Of a stretch of 64,000 nt of DNA, positions 54,570 through 63,840 are shown piece after piece. The DNA lies in assembly GCA_963798015.1 (NCBI GenBank), contig CAWCSA010000002.1, positions 310,001 to 374,000 on the forward strand. The letters are read 5' to 3'. Source of the stretch: Roseiarcus sp963798015. GTDB taxonomy: Bacteria > Pseudomonadota > Alphaproteobacteria > Rhizobiales > Beijerinckiaceae. A program made the translations under genes and the position numbers. Under the pieces are notes generated by a model that was given only the letters and a program-made list of their open reading frames with translations, did not search any database and had not been told where the DNA came from. The number at the start of each line of letters is the position of its first letter. The first letter of the stretch is position 1.

Positions 54570-55928
54570 TTGAACGAAGTTCCGTCCCCGAACAAGGCGT
54601 TCAAACGCCGCGCCGTGCCTGGCCCCAAATCTAAGGCGATCTTCGACCAAGAGGCCAAGGCGATGGCACCAGGCTTGCAATCGATTGCGCTCTTCTCGCA
54701 GATCGTCGTCGACCACGCCGAGGGCTGCACGATCACCGACGTCGACGGCAACGAATATCTCGATTTCATCGCAGGCATCGCCGTCGGCAGCGTGGGACAC
54801 AGCCATCCTCACTATATCAAGCGTCTCAAAGAGCAGCTCGAAAGGTCGACCTTCGGCAGCTTCACCACCGAAACGCGGGCGCGCTTCCTCAATCTCGTCG
54901 CCTCGCTGTTGCCCGAGAGATTGACTCATCTGCAATTGTTTTCTGGCGGCGCCGAGGCGGTCGAGGCGGCGTTCCGGCTTGCCAAGGCGGTGACCAAGAA
55001 GTTCGAGTTCATCGGATTCTGGGGCGGCTTCCACGGCAAGAGCCAGGGCGTCATCGGCATGCTGGGCGGTGGCTATCGCAACCATCAGGGGCCATTTCCG
55101 CCGGGCATGCATCATTCGCCCTATGCGGACTGCTACCGCTGCCCGTTCAATCTGCAGCACCCATCGTGCGGCCTGGCCTGCGCCGAGCACCTGCGCAACG
55201 TGATCAAGAACGATACCCAGGGCGAACTCGCGGCGATCATCATCGAGCCGATGCAAGGCACGGCCGGCAACGTGATTCCGCCGGACGACTTTATCCACGC
55301 GGTGCGCGAGATCGCGACAGAGACCGGCGCGCTTCTGATCGCCGACGAAATTCTGGTCGGCTTCGGCCGCACCGGCAAGATGTGGGCCTCCGATCACTTC
55401 GGGTTGAAGCCCGACATCATGACGATCGGCAAGGGCATCGGCGGCGGCTTTCCCTTGAGCGCCGTCGCCTCGTCGCTCGAGCGCATGTCGGCGACGCCTT
55501 TCGGCGAGCCAAGCGGCAGTTCGTCGAGCTATGGCGGCAATCCGCTGGCCGCCGCGGCAGGGCTCGGCGCGGTCGAGGCGATCCTTGAGGACAAGCTCGT
55601 CGAGAATTCGGCGCGCGTCGGAACGGTGATGCTCGAAGCCTTGAAGAAGCTGCAGGAGAAATACCGCCTCATTGGCGACGTGCGCGGACGCGGTCTGCTC
55701 ATCGGCGTCGAGATGGTGGCCGACCGCAAGACCAAGGCCCCATTGGATAAGACGATCACACGCGCGCTTTTTCACGAGGCGCTCGAGCGCGGCCTCATCA
55801 CCATGTCTTACTCCAACGTCATTCGCATCAATCCGCCTCTCGTCATCACTGAGGAAGAAGCGTTACGCGGGGTCGACATCCTCGATCAGTCCTTCGCTGC
55901 CATTGCGCATCGGTTCGGGCTCGACTGA
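54570..55928 (+). CDS. Class III PLP aminotransferase
   Basis: A 452-residue PLP enzyme of the omega-amino/aspartate aminotransferase family, starting with TTG just 4 bases after the ATP-grasp stop. It has GGAEAVEAAFRLAKAVTKK, LLIADEILVGFGRTGKMWAS (Asp of the PLP pocket) and PDIMTIGKGIGGGFPLSAVA, in which the Lys forms the Schiff base. An insert with four cysteines, DCYRCPFNLQHPSCGLACAE, is typical of one subgroup. Usual substrates are omega-amino acids; in this operon a keto-cyclitol is a possible acceptor, which would give an amino-cyclitol. Confidence 0.85.
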   Translation: MNEVPSPNKAFKRRAVPGPKSKAIFDQEAKAMAPGLQSIALFSQIVVDHAEGCTITDVDGNEYLDFIAGIAVGSVGHSHPHYIKRLKEQLERSTFGSFTTETRARFLNLVASLLPERLTHLQLFSGGAEAVEAAFRLAKAVTKKFEFIGFWGGFHGKSQGVIGMLGGGYRNHQGPFPPGMHHSPYADCYRCPFNLQHPSCGLACAEHLRNVIKNDTQGELAAIIIEPMQGTAGNVIPPDDFIHAVREIATETGALLIADEILVGFGRTGKMWASDHFGLKPDIMTIGKGIGGGFPLSAVASSLERMSATPFGEPSGSSSSYGGNPLAAAAGLGAVEAILEDKLVENSARVGTVMLEALKKLQEKYRLIGDVRGRGLLIGVEMVADRKTKAPLDKTITRALFHEALERGLITMSYSNVIRINPPLVITEEEALRGVDILDQSFAAIAHRFGLD

Positions 55929-55933
55929 GCATC

Positions 55934-56941
55934 GTGCTCAAAGGCGCATTCATCGGCTTTGGCAATGTCGCGGCCAACGGCCATTTGCCCGGATGGCGCG
56001 CCCGGGACGATGTTAGGATTGTCGCTGCGACCGACGCCGCCGCATCGCGTCGCGAGGCGTTTCTCGACGCCTGTCCTGATGGATTGTGGTATGAGACCGT
56101 CGATGATTTGCTCTCAACCAAGCTCGATTTTGTCGACATCTGTGCGCCGCCGGGCAGTCATGCGGCGCTTATTGAACGCGCACTCGACGCTGGTCTTCAC
56201 GTGCTCTGCGAAAAACCGCTAGTCACGCAGGTCGACGACGCAAAACGTATCGCCGCGGCGGCCGCCCGCGCTGGGCGCGTCCTGCACACGGTGCACAACT
56301 GGCTCGAAGCGCCGATCTGCCGCAGGATTTCTGCTCTGGTTGACGACGGCGCGATCGGCGCCGTGCAATCCGTGCGCTGGCGGACGCTGAGAATACAGCC
56401 GGCGATTACAGTGAGTGCGGACGGAGTTACGAACTGGCGCGTCGATCCGGCAATGGCTGGCGGCGGCATCCTGTTCGATCACGGTTGGCATGCGATCTAT
56501 TGCGTTACGCGCTGGGCCGGCGTTCCTATTGGCGTCGCAGCACAGCTCGAAACGCGACGCTTCCATGAGCATCCGTTAGAGGACACGGCGAGCGTTCACC
56601 TGGATAACGCCGCTGGCGTCAGCAACATCTTTTTGACCTGGGCCGCCGAGGAACGCGCGAACACGATCGAGATCGAAGGTGAAGCGGGCGAGATCCGCGT
56701 CGTCGGCGACGCCGTGATGTTGAGGTCGAATGCGCAGCAGCGCCGCTGGTGCTGCCCGCCCTCCCTGTCGGAGGGGTCGCATCATCCCGATTGGTTCGGC
56801 GGCGTGGCCGACGTTTTTGTGACTGCCGTGACTCGTGGCGGCAGAGGCAATCTGGATGAGGCGATTCTATGCGCGCGCCTGATTGACGCCGCCAAGCGAT
56901 CGAGCGCCGCGAGCGGCGCCTGGGTATCCTTAGACGGATAA
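55934..56941 (+). CDS. Gfo/Idh/MocA-family oxidoreductase
   Basis: A 335-residue NAD(P)-dependent dehydrogenase starting with GTG 5 bases after the aminotransferase stop. N-terminal Rossmann motif AFIGFGNVAANGHLPGW, then VDICAPPGSHAALIERAL and the diagnostic HVLCEKPLVTQVDDAKRI (Glu-Lys-Pro). The C-terminal half has GGGILFDHGWHAIYCVTRWA, with the His region that shapes the active site. Family members oxidise sugars and inositols; an inositol dehydrogenase giving the inosose needed by the aminotransferase fits the operon. Last gene of the six. Confidence 0.85.
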   Translation: MLKGAFIGFGNVAANGHLPGWRARDDVRIVAATDAAASRREAFLDACPDGLWYETVDDLLSTKLDFVDICAPPGSHAALIERALDAGLHVLCEKPLVTQVDDAKRIAAAAARAGRVLHTVHNWLEAPICRRISALVDDGAIGAVQSVRWRTLRIQPAITVSADGVTNWRVDPAMAGGGILFDHGWHAIYCVTRWAGVPIGVAAQLETRRFHEHPLEDTASVHLDNAAGVSNIFLTWAAEERANTIEIEGEAGEIRVVGDAVMLRSNAQQRRWCCPPSLSEGSHHPDWFGGVADVFVTAVTRGGRGNLDEAILCARLIDAAKRSSAASGAWVSLDG

Positions 56942-56963
56942 GTCAGGCGCTCCGCCCGTTGGT

Positions 56964-57524
56964 TCAGTCGTTCTGCCCCGGGCCGCCTCGGGTCGCTTCA
57001 AATAGGAACCAGGTTCGCCGCTCGGTCTCGTCGATCCAAACTTCGAGCAAACTGGCGGTCGCGACGTCGCCATATTCGTCGCACACGCCGTGGACCTCGC
57101 GCATCGCCAACGTCAGGCTCTTGTTGTCGTCGCGCAGTTCGGCAAGCATATCCTTCGGATCGACATAGTCGGCGTCGTTGTCGAGAAGGCGCTGGCGCCG
57201 GGAAATGTCGCCGATCGAGCGTAACGTCGCGCCGCCGATCTTACGCGCCCGTTCCGCCATCGGGTCGGTCATCGCGAAGATCTGGTCGCCGTGCTCATCC
57301 AAGAGCAGATGGTAGTCGCGGAAATGCGCGCCACTCATGTGCCAGTGGAAGTTCTTGGTCTTCATATAGAGCGCGAAGACGTCGGCCAGCAATCCAGCGA
57401 GCGCGGCCGAAATATCGCGCGTCGCGTCCGGTTTGAGGTCCGACGGCGTGCTGAGGCGCTCGCGTAGGTGGGCCTCCTTGGCCGTTTGCGGGTGGGTCTC
57501 TTTCGCCGCTATCGTCTTTGCCAT
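56964..57524 (-). CDS. dps: Dps, DNA-binding ferritin-like protein
   Basis: A 186-residue Dps-type protein that stores iron and protects DNA in oxidative stress or starvation. The ferroxidase ligands appear in TKNFHWHMSGAHFRDYHLLL followed by DEHGDQIFAMTD (His, His, Asp, Glu). The start ATG at 57524 has a perfect AAGGAGG with a short spacer; the open frame upstream to 57647 adds no family-like sequence. It converges on the Gfo/Idh/MocA gene with 22 bases between. Confidence 0.92.
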   Translation of the reverse strand: MAKTIAAKETHPQTAKEAHLRERLSTPSDLKPDATRDISAALAGLLADVFALYMKTKNFHWHMSGAHFRDYHLLLDEHGDQIFAMTDPMAERARKIGGATLRSIGDISRRQRLLDNDADYVDPKDMLAELRDDNKSLTLAMREVHGVCDEYGDVATASLLEVWIDETERRTWFLFEATRGGPGQND

Positions 57525-57783
57525 GGTGGCCTCCTTCGTGTCGCTTCCGCCTCGAAGCGCGGGCGTCGATCCTATTGACGGGTCTACAATTGGGACCCTT
57601 AGCCGCGCCAGCACCTCAACCGGATCGTCGCACGCCTCATCGACCATTTCCAGCCAACGGGCTCCCGTCGGCAGCAGGTGTCAACGCTGTAAACCGTGTA
57701 AGGTTCCGTTTAGATTCAAAACCAAATGAATCAGAGTTGTTTGGCTTCGATTTCCCGAGGGCGCGAGCCGCGTGCCGGGCCTT

Positions 57784-58563
57784 TCATTGCCGCCGCTCGA
57801 CCATCATCTCTTTGATATGAACAATCGCCTTTGCCGGGTTCAGGCTTTTTGGGCAGGTTTGGGCGCAGTTCATGATCGTGTGGCAGCGATAGAGACGGAA
57901 CGGATCCTCAAGATTGTCGAGCCGCTCGCCCTGTGCTTCGTCGCGGGAGTCGATGAGCCAGCGATAGGCTTGCAGCAGGACCGCGGGGCCGAGATAGCGG
58001 TCGCCGTTCCACCAGTAGCTCGGGCAGGATGTCGAGCAGCACGCACACAGGATGCACTCGTAGAGGCCGTCGAGCTTCGACCGGTCCTCCGGCGACTGCA
58101 ACCATTCCTTCTCGGGCGCGGGGCTCACAGTCTTCAGCCAGGGCTCGATCGAGGCGTGCTGGGCGAAGAAGACCGAGAGATCGGGCACGAGATCCTTGAT
58201 CACTTCCTGATGCGGCAGCGGATAGATCGTCACTGGCGCCGAAATCTCGTCGATGCCGCGCGTGCAGGCGAGCGTGTTGCCCCCCCCGATGTTCATCGCG
58301 CACGAGCCGCACACGCCTTCTCGACAGGAGCGGCGGAACGTTAGCGTCGAGTCGATCTTGGATTTAATCCAGATGAGCGCGTCGAGAACCATCGGACCGC
58401 AATCATCACGGTCGACGAAATAGGTGTCGATGCGTGGATTGGCGTCGTCGTCCGGGTTCCACCGATAGATGCGGAACTCTGTCGTTGTCTTCGCATTGGC
58501 GGGCTTCGGCCAGGTCTTGCCCGGCTTGATCCGCGAGTTTTGGGGGAGCGTCAGCTGGACCAT
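57784..58563 (-). CDS. sdhB: Succinate dehydrogenase iron-sulfur subunit
   Basis: A 259-residue subunit that carries electrons from SdhA to quinone. The 2Fe-2S ligands are CREGVCGSCAMNIGG, and the 4Fe-4S/3Fe-4S ligands are CILCACCSTSCPSYWW and CHTIMNCAQTCPKSLNPAKA. It follows sdhA in the cluster sdhC-D-A-B on the minus strand; the gap to sdhA is 48 bases. Confidence 0.97.
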   Translation of the reverse strand: MVQLTLPQNSRIKPGKTWPKPANAKTTTEFRIYRWNPDDDANPRIDTYFVDRDDCGPMVLDALIWIKSKIDSTLTFRRSCREGVCGSCAMNIGGGNTLACTRGIDEISAPVTIYPLPHQEVIKDLVPDLSVFFAQHASIEPWLKTVSPAPEKEWLQSPEDRSKLDGLYECILCACCSTSCPSYWWNGDRYLGPAVLLQAYRWLIDSRDEAQGERLDNLEDPFRLYRCHTIMNCAQTCPKSLNPAKAIVHIKEMMVERRQ

Positions 58564-58611
58564 AGCGGCTTATCCAATTCCCGAAGATCTCCCGGCCCAG
58601 CTAGCGACGCC

Positions 58612-60447
58612 TTAATACACCCGCGCCTTCGGCTCGATGTAGCCGATGTCGTTGCTCATCGTATAGGTGTGAACCGGCCGGTAGTCGATTGTGACTGTCT
58701 GTTTGTCAGGATCGATCCAGGCCAGCGTATGCTTCATCCAGTTGACATCATCGCGCTTGGGGAAGTCCTCGCGCGCGTGCGCGCCACGGCTCTCGAGGCG
58801 GTTGAGGGCGCCCTCCATCGTCACCACCGCCTGAACGATCAGATTGTCGTATTCAAGCGTCTCGATGAGATCGGAGTTCCAGATCAGCGAGCGATCGGTC
58901 ACGGAGACATCGGCGCCGTTGCGCCAGGCGGCGTGAATCTTTTCCTTGCCTTCCGTCAGAACCTCGCCGGTTCGGAAGACCGCGCAATTGTCCTGCATGA
59001 CGCGCTGCATGTCGAGGCGAAGCGCCGCAGTCGGCGTCTTGCCCTTTGCGTTGCGGAACCGGTCGAGCCTGGAGAGCGCGAAATCGGCGCTATCCTTGGC
59101 GAGCTCGGGCTGTTTGTCGCCAGCCTTCAGCATCTCGGCGGCGCGCAATCCGGCTGCGCGGCCAAAGACGACGAGGTCGATCAGCGAGTTGGAGCCGAGC
59201 CGGTTCGCGCCGTGCACGGACACGCATGCGGCTTCGCCGAGCGCCATCAGTCCCGGCACGATCGCATCCGGATCGCCGTTGATCTTGGTCAGAACCTCGC
59301 CGTGATAGTTGGTTGGAATGCCCCCCATATTGTAGTGGACCGTTGGCAAGACGGGGATCGGCTCCTTGGTCAGATCGACGCCGGCAAAGATGCGGGCGCT
59401 CTCGGAAATGCCGGGCAGCCGTTCATGCAGCACCTTGGGGTCAAGGTGGTCGAGGTGCAGATAGATGTGGTCCTTGTCCTTGCCGACGCCGCGGCCTTCG
59501 CGAATCTCCATCGTCATCGCCCGGCTGACCACGTCGCGTGAAGCAAGGTCCTTGGCGGAGGGCGCATGGCGCTCCATGAAGCGCTCGCCCTCTGAATTGA
59601 CCAGGTAGCCGCCTTCGCCGCGCGCGCCCTCCGTGATCAGGCAGCCCGCCCCATAGATGCCGGTTGGATGGAATTGCACGAACTCCATATCCTGGAGCGG
59701 CAAGCCCGCGCGCAGCGCCATCGCGTTGCCGTCCCCGGTGCAGGTGTGAGCCGAGGTTGCGGAGAAATAAGCGCGGCCATAGCCGCCGGTGGCCAATATC
59801 GTGGTCTGAGCGCGGAACCGATGGATCGTTCCGTCGTCCAACTTGAGGCAGACGACGCCGCGCACCGCGCCCTCGGCGTCCCGAATGAGATCGATGGCGA
59901 AATATTCGATGAAGAACTGGCATTTCGCACGCAGCGCCTGACCGTACAACGTGTGCAGGATGGCGTGGCCGGTGCGGTCCGCGGCGGCGCAGGTGCGCTG
60001 CGCGATGCCCTTGCCATAGTCGGTCGTCATGCCGCCGAATGGGCGCTGGTAAATCTTGCCTTCTTCGGTGCGTGAGAACGGCACGCCCCAATGGTCGAGC
60101 TCGTACACTGCGGCGGGCGCCTGGCGGCAGAGGTATTCGATCGCGTCCTGGTCGCCGAGCCAGTCGGCGCCTTTGACTGTGTCGTACATATGCCAGCGCC
60201 AATCGTCCGGCCCCATATTGCCGAGCGAAGCGGAAATCCCGCCCTGCGCCGCGACGGTGTGCGACCGCGTGGGAAACACTTTCGAGATGCACGCCGTGCG
60301 CAAGCCGGCCTGGGCGCAGCCGACGCTTGCTCGCAGGCCAGAGCCGCCCGCGCCGACCACAGCGACATCGAATGTGTGGTCGGTGATCGGATAGGCCTTG
60401 CCTCCGAGCGCCGTCGCGCTCTGCGCGGAAGAGCCATTGGTCGCCAT
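58612..60447 (-). CDS. sdhA: Succinate dehydrogenase flavoprotein subunit
   Basis: A 611-residue FAD enzyme that oxidises succinate to fumarate. The FAD fold reads DVAVVGAGGSGLRASVGCAQ and the covalent-flavin His lies in SHTVAAQGGISASLGN. Active-site segments include GCLITEGARGEGGYLVNSEG and HGANRLGSNSLIDLVVFGRA. The start at 60447 (ATG after AAGAAGACGGA) is chosen because it matches the family; the open frame upstream overlaps sdhD and is not real. Confidence 0.97.
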   Translation of the reverse strand: MATNGSSAQSATALGGKAYPITDHTFDVAVVGAGGSGLRASVGCAQAGLRTACISKVFPTRSHTVAAQGGISASLGNMGPDDWRWHMYDTVKGADWLGDQDAIEYLCRQAPAAVYELDHWGVPFSRTEEGKIYQRPFGGMTTDYGKGIAQRTCAAADRTGHAILHTLYGQALRAKCQFFIEYFAIDLIRDAEGAVRGVVCLKLDDGTIHRFRAQTTILATGGYGRAYFSATSAHTCTGDGNAMALRAGLPLQDMEFVQFHPTGIYGAGCLITEGARGEGGYLVNSEGERFMERHAPSAKDLASRDVVSRAMTMEIREGRGVGKDKDHIYLHLDHLDPKVLHERLPGISESARIFAGVDLTKEPIPVLPTVHYNMGGIPTNYHGEVLTKINGDPDAIVPGLMALGEAACVSVHGANRLGSNSLIDLVVFGRAAGLRAAEMLKAGDKQPELAKDSADFALSRLDRFRNAKGKTPTAALRLDMQRVMQDNCAVFRTGEVLTEGKEKIHAAWRNGADVSVTDRSLIWNSDLIETLEYDNLIVQAVVTMEGALNRLESRGAHAREDFPKRDDVNWMKHTLAWIDPDKQTVTIDYRPVHTYTMSNDIGYIEPKARVY

Positions 60448-60472
60448 GGATGTCCGTCTTCTTAAGGTTTGC

Positions 60473-60862
60473 TCAGGTGAAGGCGACTCGCAGCGTAGCG
60501 TACAAGCAGGCCAGCGCCAGAAGCGCAGCGAAACAGGTGTTGGCGGCCAGCGCCCAAGCGCGCAGCCGACCGCCGATGTAGTCGATGATGACGGAGCGCA
60601 TGCCGAGCTCCATATGGACAATGCCGGCGAAAATGAAAGCCAGCAGCAGGATCGCCGGGATCGGATGCGTGAGCTCCGCTCGCACGCCGTTGTAGTCTTT
60701 GCGCAAGAGGTCGAGCATCAGCCAGACAAAGCTGATCGTTAGCGGCACAAGCGCGAGCGAAGTCAAGTGAATGAACCACGCCTCGCTCGTACCCGTACGT
60801 GCGGAGCCGAGAAACCGCACCCTGCTGAGGGGGCTGCGCAGATCGCTTGGGTGATCGGCCAA
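60473..60862 (-). CDS. sdhD: Succinate dehydrogenase membrane anchor SdhD
   Basis: A 129-residue membrane subunit with three helices: AWFIHLTSLALVPLTISFVW, PIPAILLLAFIFAGIVHMEL and LAANTCFAALLALACLYATL. HMELGMRSVIIDYI holds the heme/quinone-side residues typical of SdhD. The start is a TTG at 60862 about six bases after TAGGGGAA. It lies 12 bases from the sdhC stop. Confidence 0.9.
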   Translation of the reverse strand: MADHPSDLRSPLSRVRFLGSARTGTSEAWFIHLTSLALVPLTISFVWLMLDLLRKDYNGVRAELTHPIPAILLLAFIFAGIVHMELGMRSVIIDYIGGRLRAWALAANTCFAALLALACLYATLRVAFT

Positions 60863-60874
60863 CTGCGTGTTCCC

Positions 60875-61285
60875 CTACCGAATAGCCAGGCCGATAATCC
60901 ACACGAGAACAGTCAGCGCGAACCCTCCGATTAGGGTCGCCCACGCCATCTGATCACGCAATGGCGCGTCGAGGCCATAGCCTGTATCCCAAATAATATG
61001 ACGAACGCCCCCGACGAGGTGATGGAAGAGCGCCCAAGTGAGGACGAACAAGACGAGGCGCCCGATGAAGGATCCGATAAAATCGGAGAAGACCGCGAAG
61101 GTCGAGGCGTCGGCCGAGGCGGCGATGAGAAACCAGGCCAGCAGCAGGACACCAAAGTAGAGCGCGACGCCGGTGATTCGATGGACGATCGACATCGCCA
61201 TCGTCATAGTCAGGCGATAGATACTCAGATGCGGCGACAATGGTCGCGGACGACGCGGACCAGGCAGAGCGTCGCTCGACGCCAT
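60875..61285 (-). CDS. sdhC: Succinate dehydrogenase cytochrome b556 subunit SdhC
   Basis: A 136-residue heme-binding membrane subunit. SPHLSIYRLTMTMAMSIVHR is the family N-terminal motif, HRITGVALYFG and HHLVGGVRHIIWDTGYGL carry the heme-associated histidines, and three helices follow. First gene of sdhCDAB. Confidence 0.95.
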   Translation of the reverse strand: MASSDALPGPRRPRPLSPHLSIYRLTMTMAMSIVHRITGVALYFGVLLLAWFLIAASADASTFAVFSDFIGSFIGRLVLFVLTWALFHHLVGGVRHIIWDTGYGLDAPLRDQMAWATLIGGFALTVLVWIIGLAIR

Positions 61286-61400
61286 AAGGTGTTTCCTACT
61301 CGTGTTCGATCGCGATTTTAGACCGGTCGGTCAGCGCCCGCAACGCTCGTTATCTTCGTTCCTTAACTTAGTGAGCGCTGAAGCGGATTTCCAATCATGT

Positions 61401-62324
61401 TCAAAGGGCCGCTTGGACTTCCTTGAGTGTCGGCGGGTCGGAGCCCTTGCGCGTGCAGGTGATAGCAGAGGCGGCCGCCGCAAAGCGGAGCCACTTTTCG
61501 AGTTCGTTTCGAGATGGCGTGGGCGCCTCGGCTCCGAGCGCGTGGTCGCGGTCCATTGCCGATAGAAGCGCCGACATGAAGCTGTCCCCTGCGCCCACGG
61601 TGTCGACGACCTCGACCTGCGGTGCCGGGACCTCGATGCGTTCTTTCCCGAGCATTGCCAGAGCGCCGCGCTCCCCCATCGTCGCTACACAAAATCGCGG
61701 GCCGGACTTGGCCCAGGCAGCAAGGCTCTCCTCAAGGCTGCGACCCGGGTAAAGCCATTCGAGATCCTCCTCGCTCGCCTTGACGATGCGAGCGTGCGAA
61801 ACGTGGCGTTCCACCAGCGGCCGGATCGCCTCGCGGTCCGGGGTGACAAACGGCCGGATATTGGGATCGAAGCTCACGGTGGCGCGCGCGGACGCAAGCT
61901 GCATCGCTTCGGCCACCGACCGTCCGTGGCGCTCCACGGCGGCGAAGGATCCGACGTGCAGGTGTCGCGCCGCGGTTGGCCATTCGGCGGGAAACGGCCA
62001 CGGCCCATCGTAAGCCGTCCCATCGAGGTAGAAGGAATAGCGCGAGCCGGCCTTGGCGGTGCCGCGCATGACGAAGGCGAGTGTCGTCGGGCGCATGTCG
62101 CGCGCAACGAAGCTCAGGTCGACCCCATTCGCGGCGAGAGCGGCGGCCAGCGCTTCACCATTTCCGTCCGCGGAAAGGCGCGAGATGAAGGCGGTTGGAG
62201 CGCCGAGCCGAGCCAACCCAATGGCTACATTGTAGGGCGAGCCGCCCAAGACCGCGTCATAGGCGTCAGGCTTGGCCGGATCGGGGATAAGATCGATCAG
62301 CGCTTCGCCGGAGATCATGATCAT
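61401..62324 (-). CDS. PfkB-family carbohydrate kinase (fructokinase-like)
   Basis: A 307-residue sugar kinase of the ribokinase/PfkB family. It opens MIMISGEALIDLIPDPAKPD, with VLGGSPYNVAIGLARLGAPT (sugar-binding Gly-rich part) and the ATP/anion-hole motif VDTVGAGDSFMSALLSAMDR that carries the catalytic Asp. The PYNVAIGLARLG pattern is typical of fructokinases, but the substrate is inferred. Confidence 0.85.
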   Translation of the reverse strand: MIMISGEALIDLIPDPAKPDAYDAVLGGSPYNVAIGLARLGAPTAFISRLSADGNGEALAAALAANGVDLSFVARDMRPTTLAFVMRGTAKAGSRYSFYLDGTAYDGPWPFPAEWPTAARHLHVGSFAAVERHGRSVAEAMQLASARATVSFDPNIRPFVTPDREAIRPLVERHVSHARIVKASEEDLEWLYPGRSLEESLAAWAKSGPRFCVATMGERGALAMLGKERIEVPAPQVEVVDTVGAGDSFMSALLSAMDRDHALGAEAPTPSRNELEKWLRFAAAASAITCTRKGSDPPTLKEVQAAL

Positions 62325-62360
62325 CGTCGTTATCGTCCCAGCGAGCCGCTGCTCGTCCGC

Positions 62361-63796
62361 TCACGGCTGCGTGTAAGAAGTTTTCACGGTCGTATAGAAC
62401 TCGGCCGCATAGCGTCCCTGTTCGCGCGGGCCGAGGTTTGAAGCCTTACGGCCGCCGAATGGCACGTGATAGTCGACGCCTGCCGTCGGCAGATTGACCA
62501 TAGCCATGCCGGCTTCAACGTTGCGCTTGAAGTGGGAGGCGTGCTTCAGGCTCGTCGTGCAGATGCCGGCGCAGAGGCCGAACTCGGTATCGTTGGCGAT
62601 CGCCAAGGCGTGATCGTAATCGTGGGCGGGGATCATTGCCGACACGGGTCCGAAGATCTCCTCGCGCGAGATGCGCATCGTGTTGTCGGCGTCAAGGAAG
62701 AGGGCAGGGGCCATATAGAAGCCGGGAGTGGCTCGATTGAGCCGTTCGCCGCCGAGCGCTAGCTTCGCGCCTTCGCCCTGGCCAATCCCGATGTAGGACA
62801 GGTCCTGCTCGAATTGTGATGCGTCGACCACCGGCCCGATGTGCGTTCCGGCTTTCAGCGCGTCGTCGACGACAAGCCCGCGCATCCGCTCCGTGAGCGC
62901 ATCCGCGAAGCGCCGGTAAATCGGCTCCTCGACGATGATTCGCGACGACGCGGTGCAGCGCTGCCCAGTCGAGAAATAGGCGCCGTTGACCGCGCATTCG
63001 ACCGCATTCTTAAGATCCGCGTCGGCAAGCACGACGAGCGGATTTTGCCGCCCATTTCGAGCTGGAACCGGCGCATGGCTTTCGCGCAGGCAGCCGCGAC
63101 TTTGGCGCCCGTGGCGACCGAGCCTGTGAACGTAACCGCATCGACTTTCTTGTGCTCGAGGATGGCCTGGCCGACCACCGAGCCACGCCCGACGACGAGG
63201 TTGAACACGCCCTTCGGAACGCCGGCCCGGACGATGATCTCAGACAGCGCATGAGCGCAGCCGGGAACGAGATCCGCCGGCTTGAACACCACCGTGTTGC
63301 CATACGCGAGCGCCGGCGCGATCTTCCAGGAGGGGATCGCGAGCGGAAAGTTCCACGGCGCGATAATGCCGACGACACCAAGCGGCTCGCGCGTGATCTC
63401 GATGTCGATATTCGGCCGCACGCTGGCTAACTTCTCTCCCGCAATTCGCAACACTTCGCCAGCGAAGAAGTCGAAGATCTGTCCGGCTCGGGTGGCCTCG
63501 CCAATGCCCTCCGCGAGAGTCTTGCCTTCTTCACGCGAAAGCAGGCGCCCGAGCTCCTCGCGCCGAGCTAGAATCTCGGTCGAGGCTCGCAGCAGAATGT
63601 CATGCCGCTCCTGAGGCGTCGTACGCGACCAAGTGGGGAATGCGGCATGCGCGGCTTCGATCGCCGCGTTCGTTTGTGCGGCGTCGGCTTGCGAATATTC
63701 GCCGACGAGGTCGTTCGTGTTCGACGGATTGATGTCGCGAGTGACACTCGAGCCGTCGACCCATTCTCCGGCGATAAAGTTTTGGTGCGCGCCCAT
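62361..63796 (-). pseudogene. Aldehyde dehydrogenase (ketoglutaric-semialdehyde type), frameshifted
   Basis: An NAD(P)-dependent aldehyde dehydrogenase. The first half (63796 to about 63043) starts MGAHQNFIAGEWVDGSSVTR, with INPSNTNDLVGEYSQADAAQ, APWNFPLAIPSWKIAPALAY and the catalytic Glu in QLEMGGK. The second half (to 62361) reads LADADLKNAVECAVNGAYFS, GQRCTASSRIIVEEPIYRRF (nucleophile Cys) and GREEIFGPVS-like sequence. One A missing from a run (T at 63043-63046 on the plus strand, four instead of five) breaks the codon for the Asn-Pro that follows GGK. Restored length is about 478 residues. NPSNTNDLVGEY resembles alpha-ketoglutaric-semialdehyde dehydrogenases of oxidative pentose or sugar-acid pathways; an FAH-family gene lies just upstream, which supports this. 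Confidence 0.87.
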
Positions 63797-63840
63797 GCTC
63801 TGTCCTTAAGTCATCAGCCAAATTTCTAGTGTGTGAGCGC

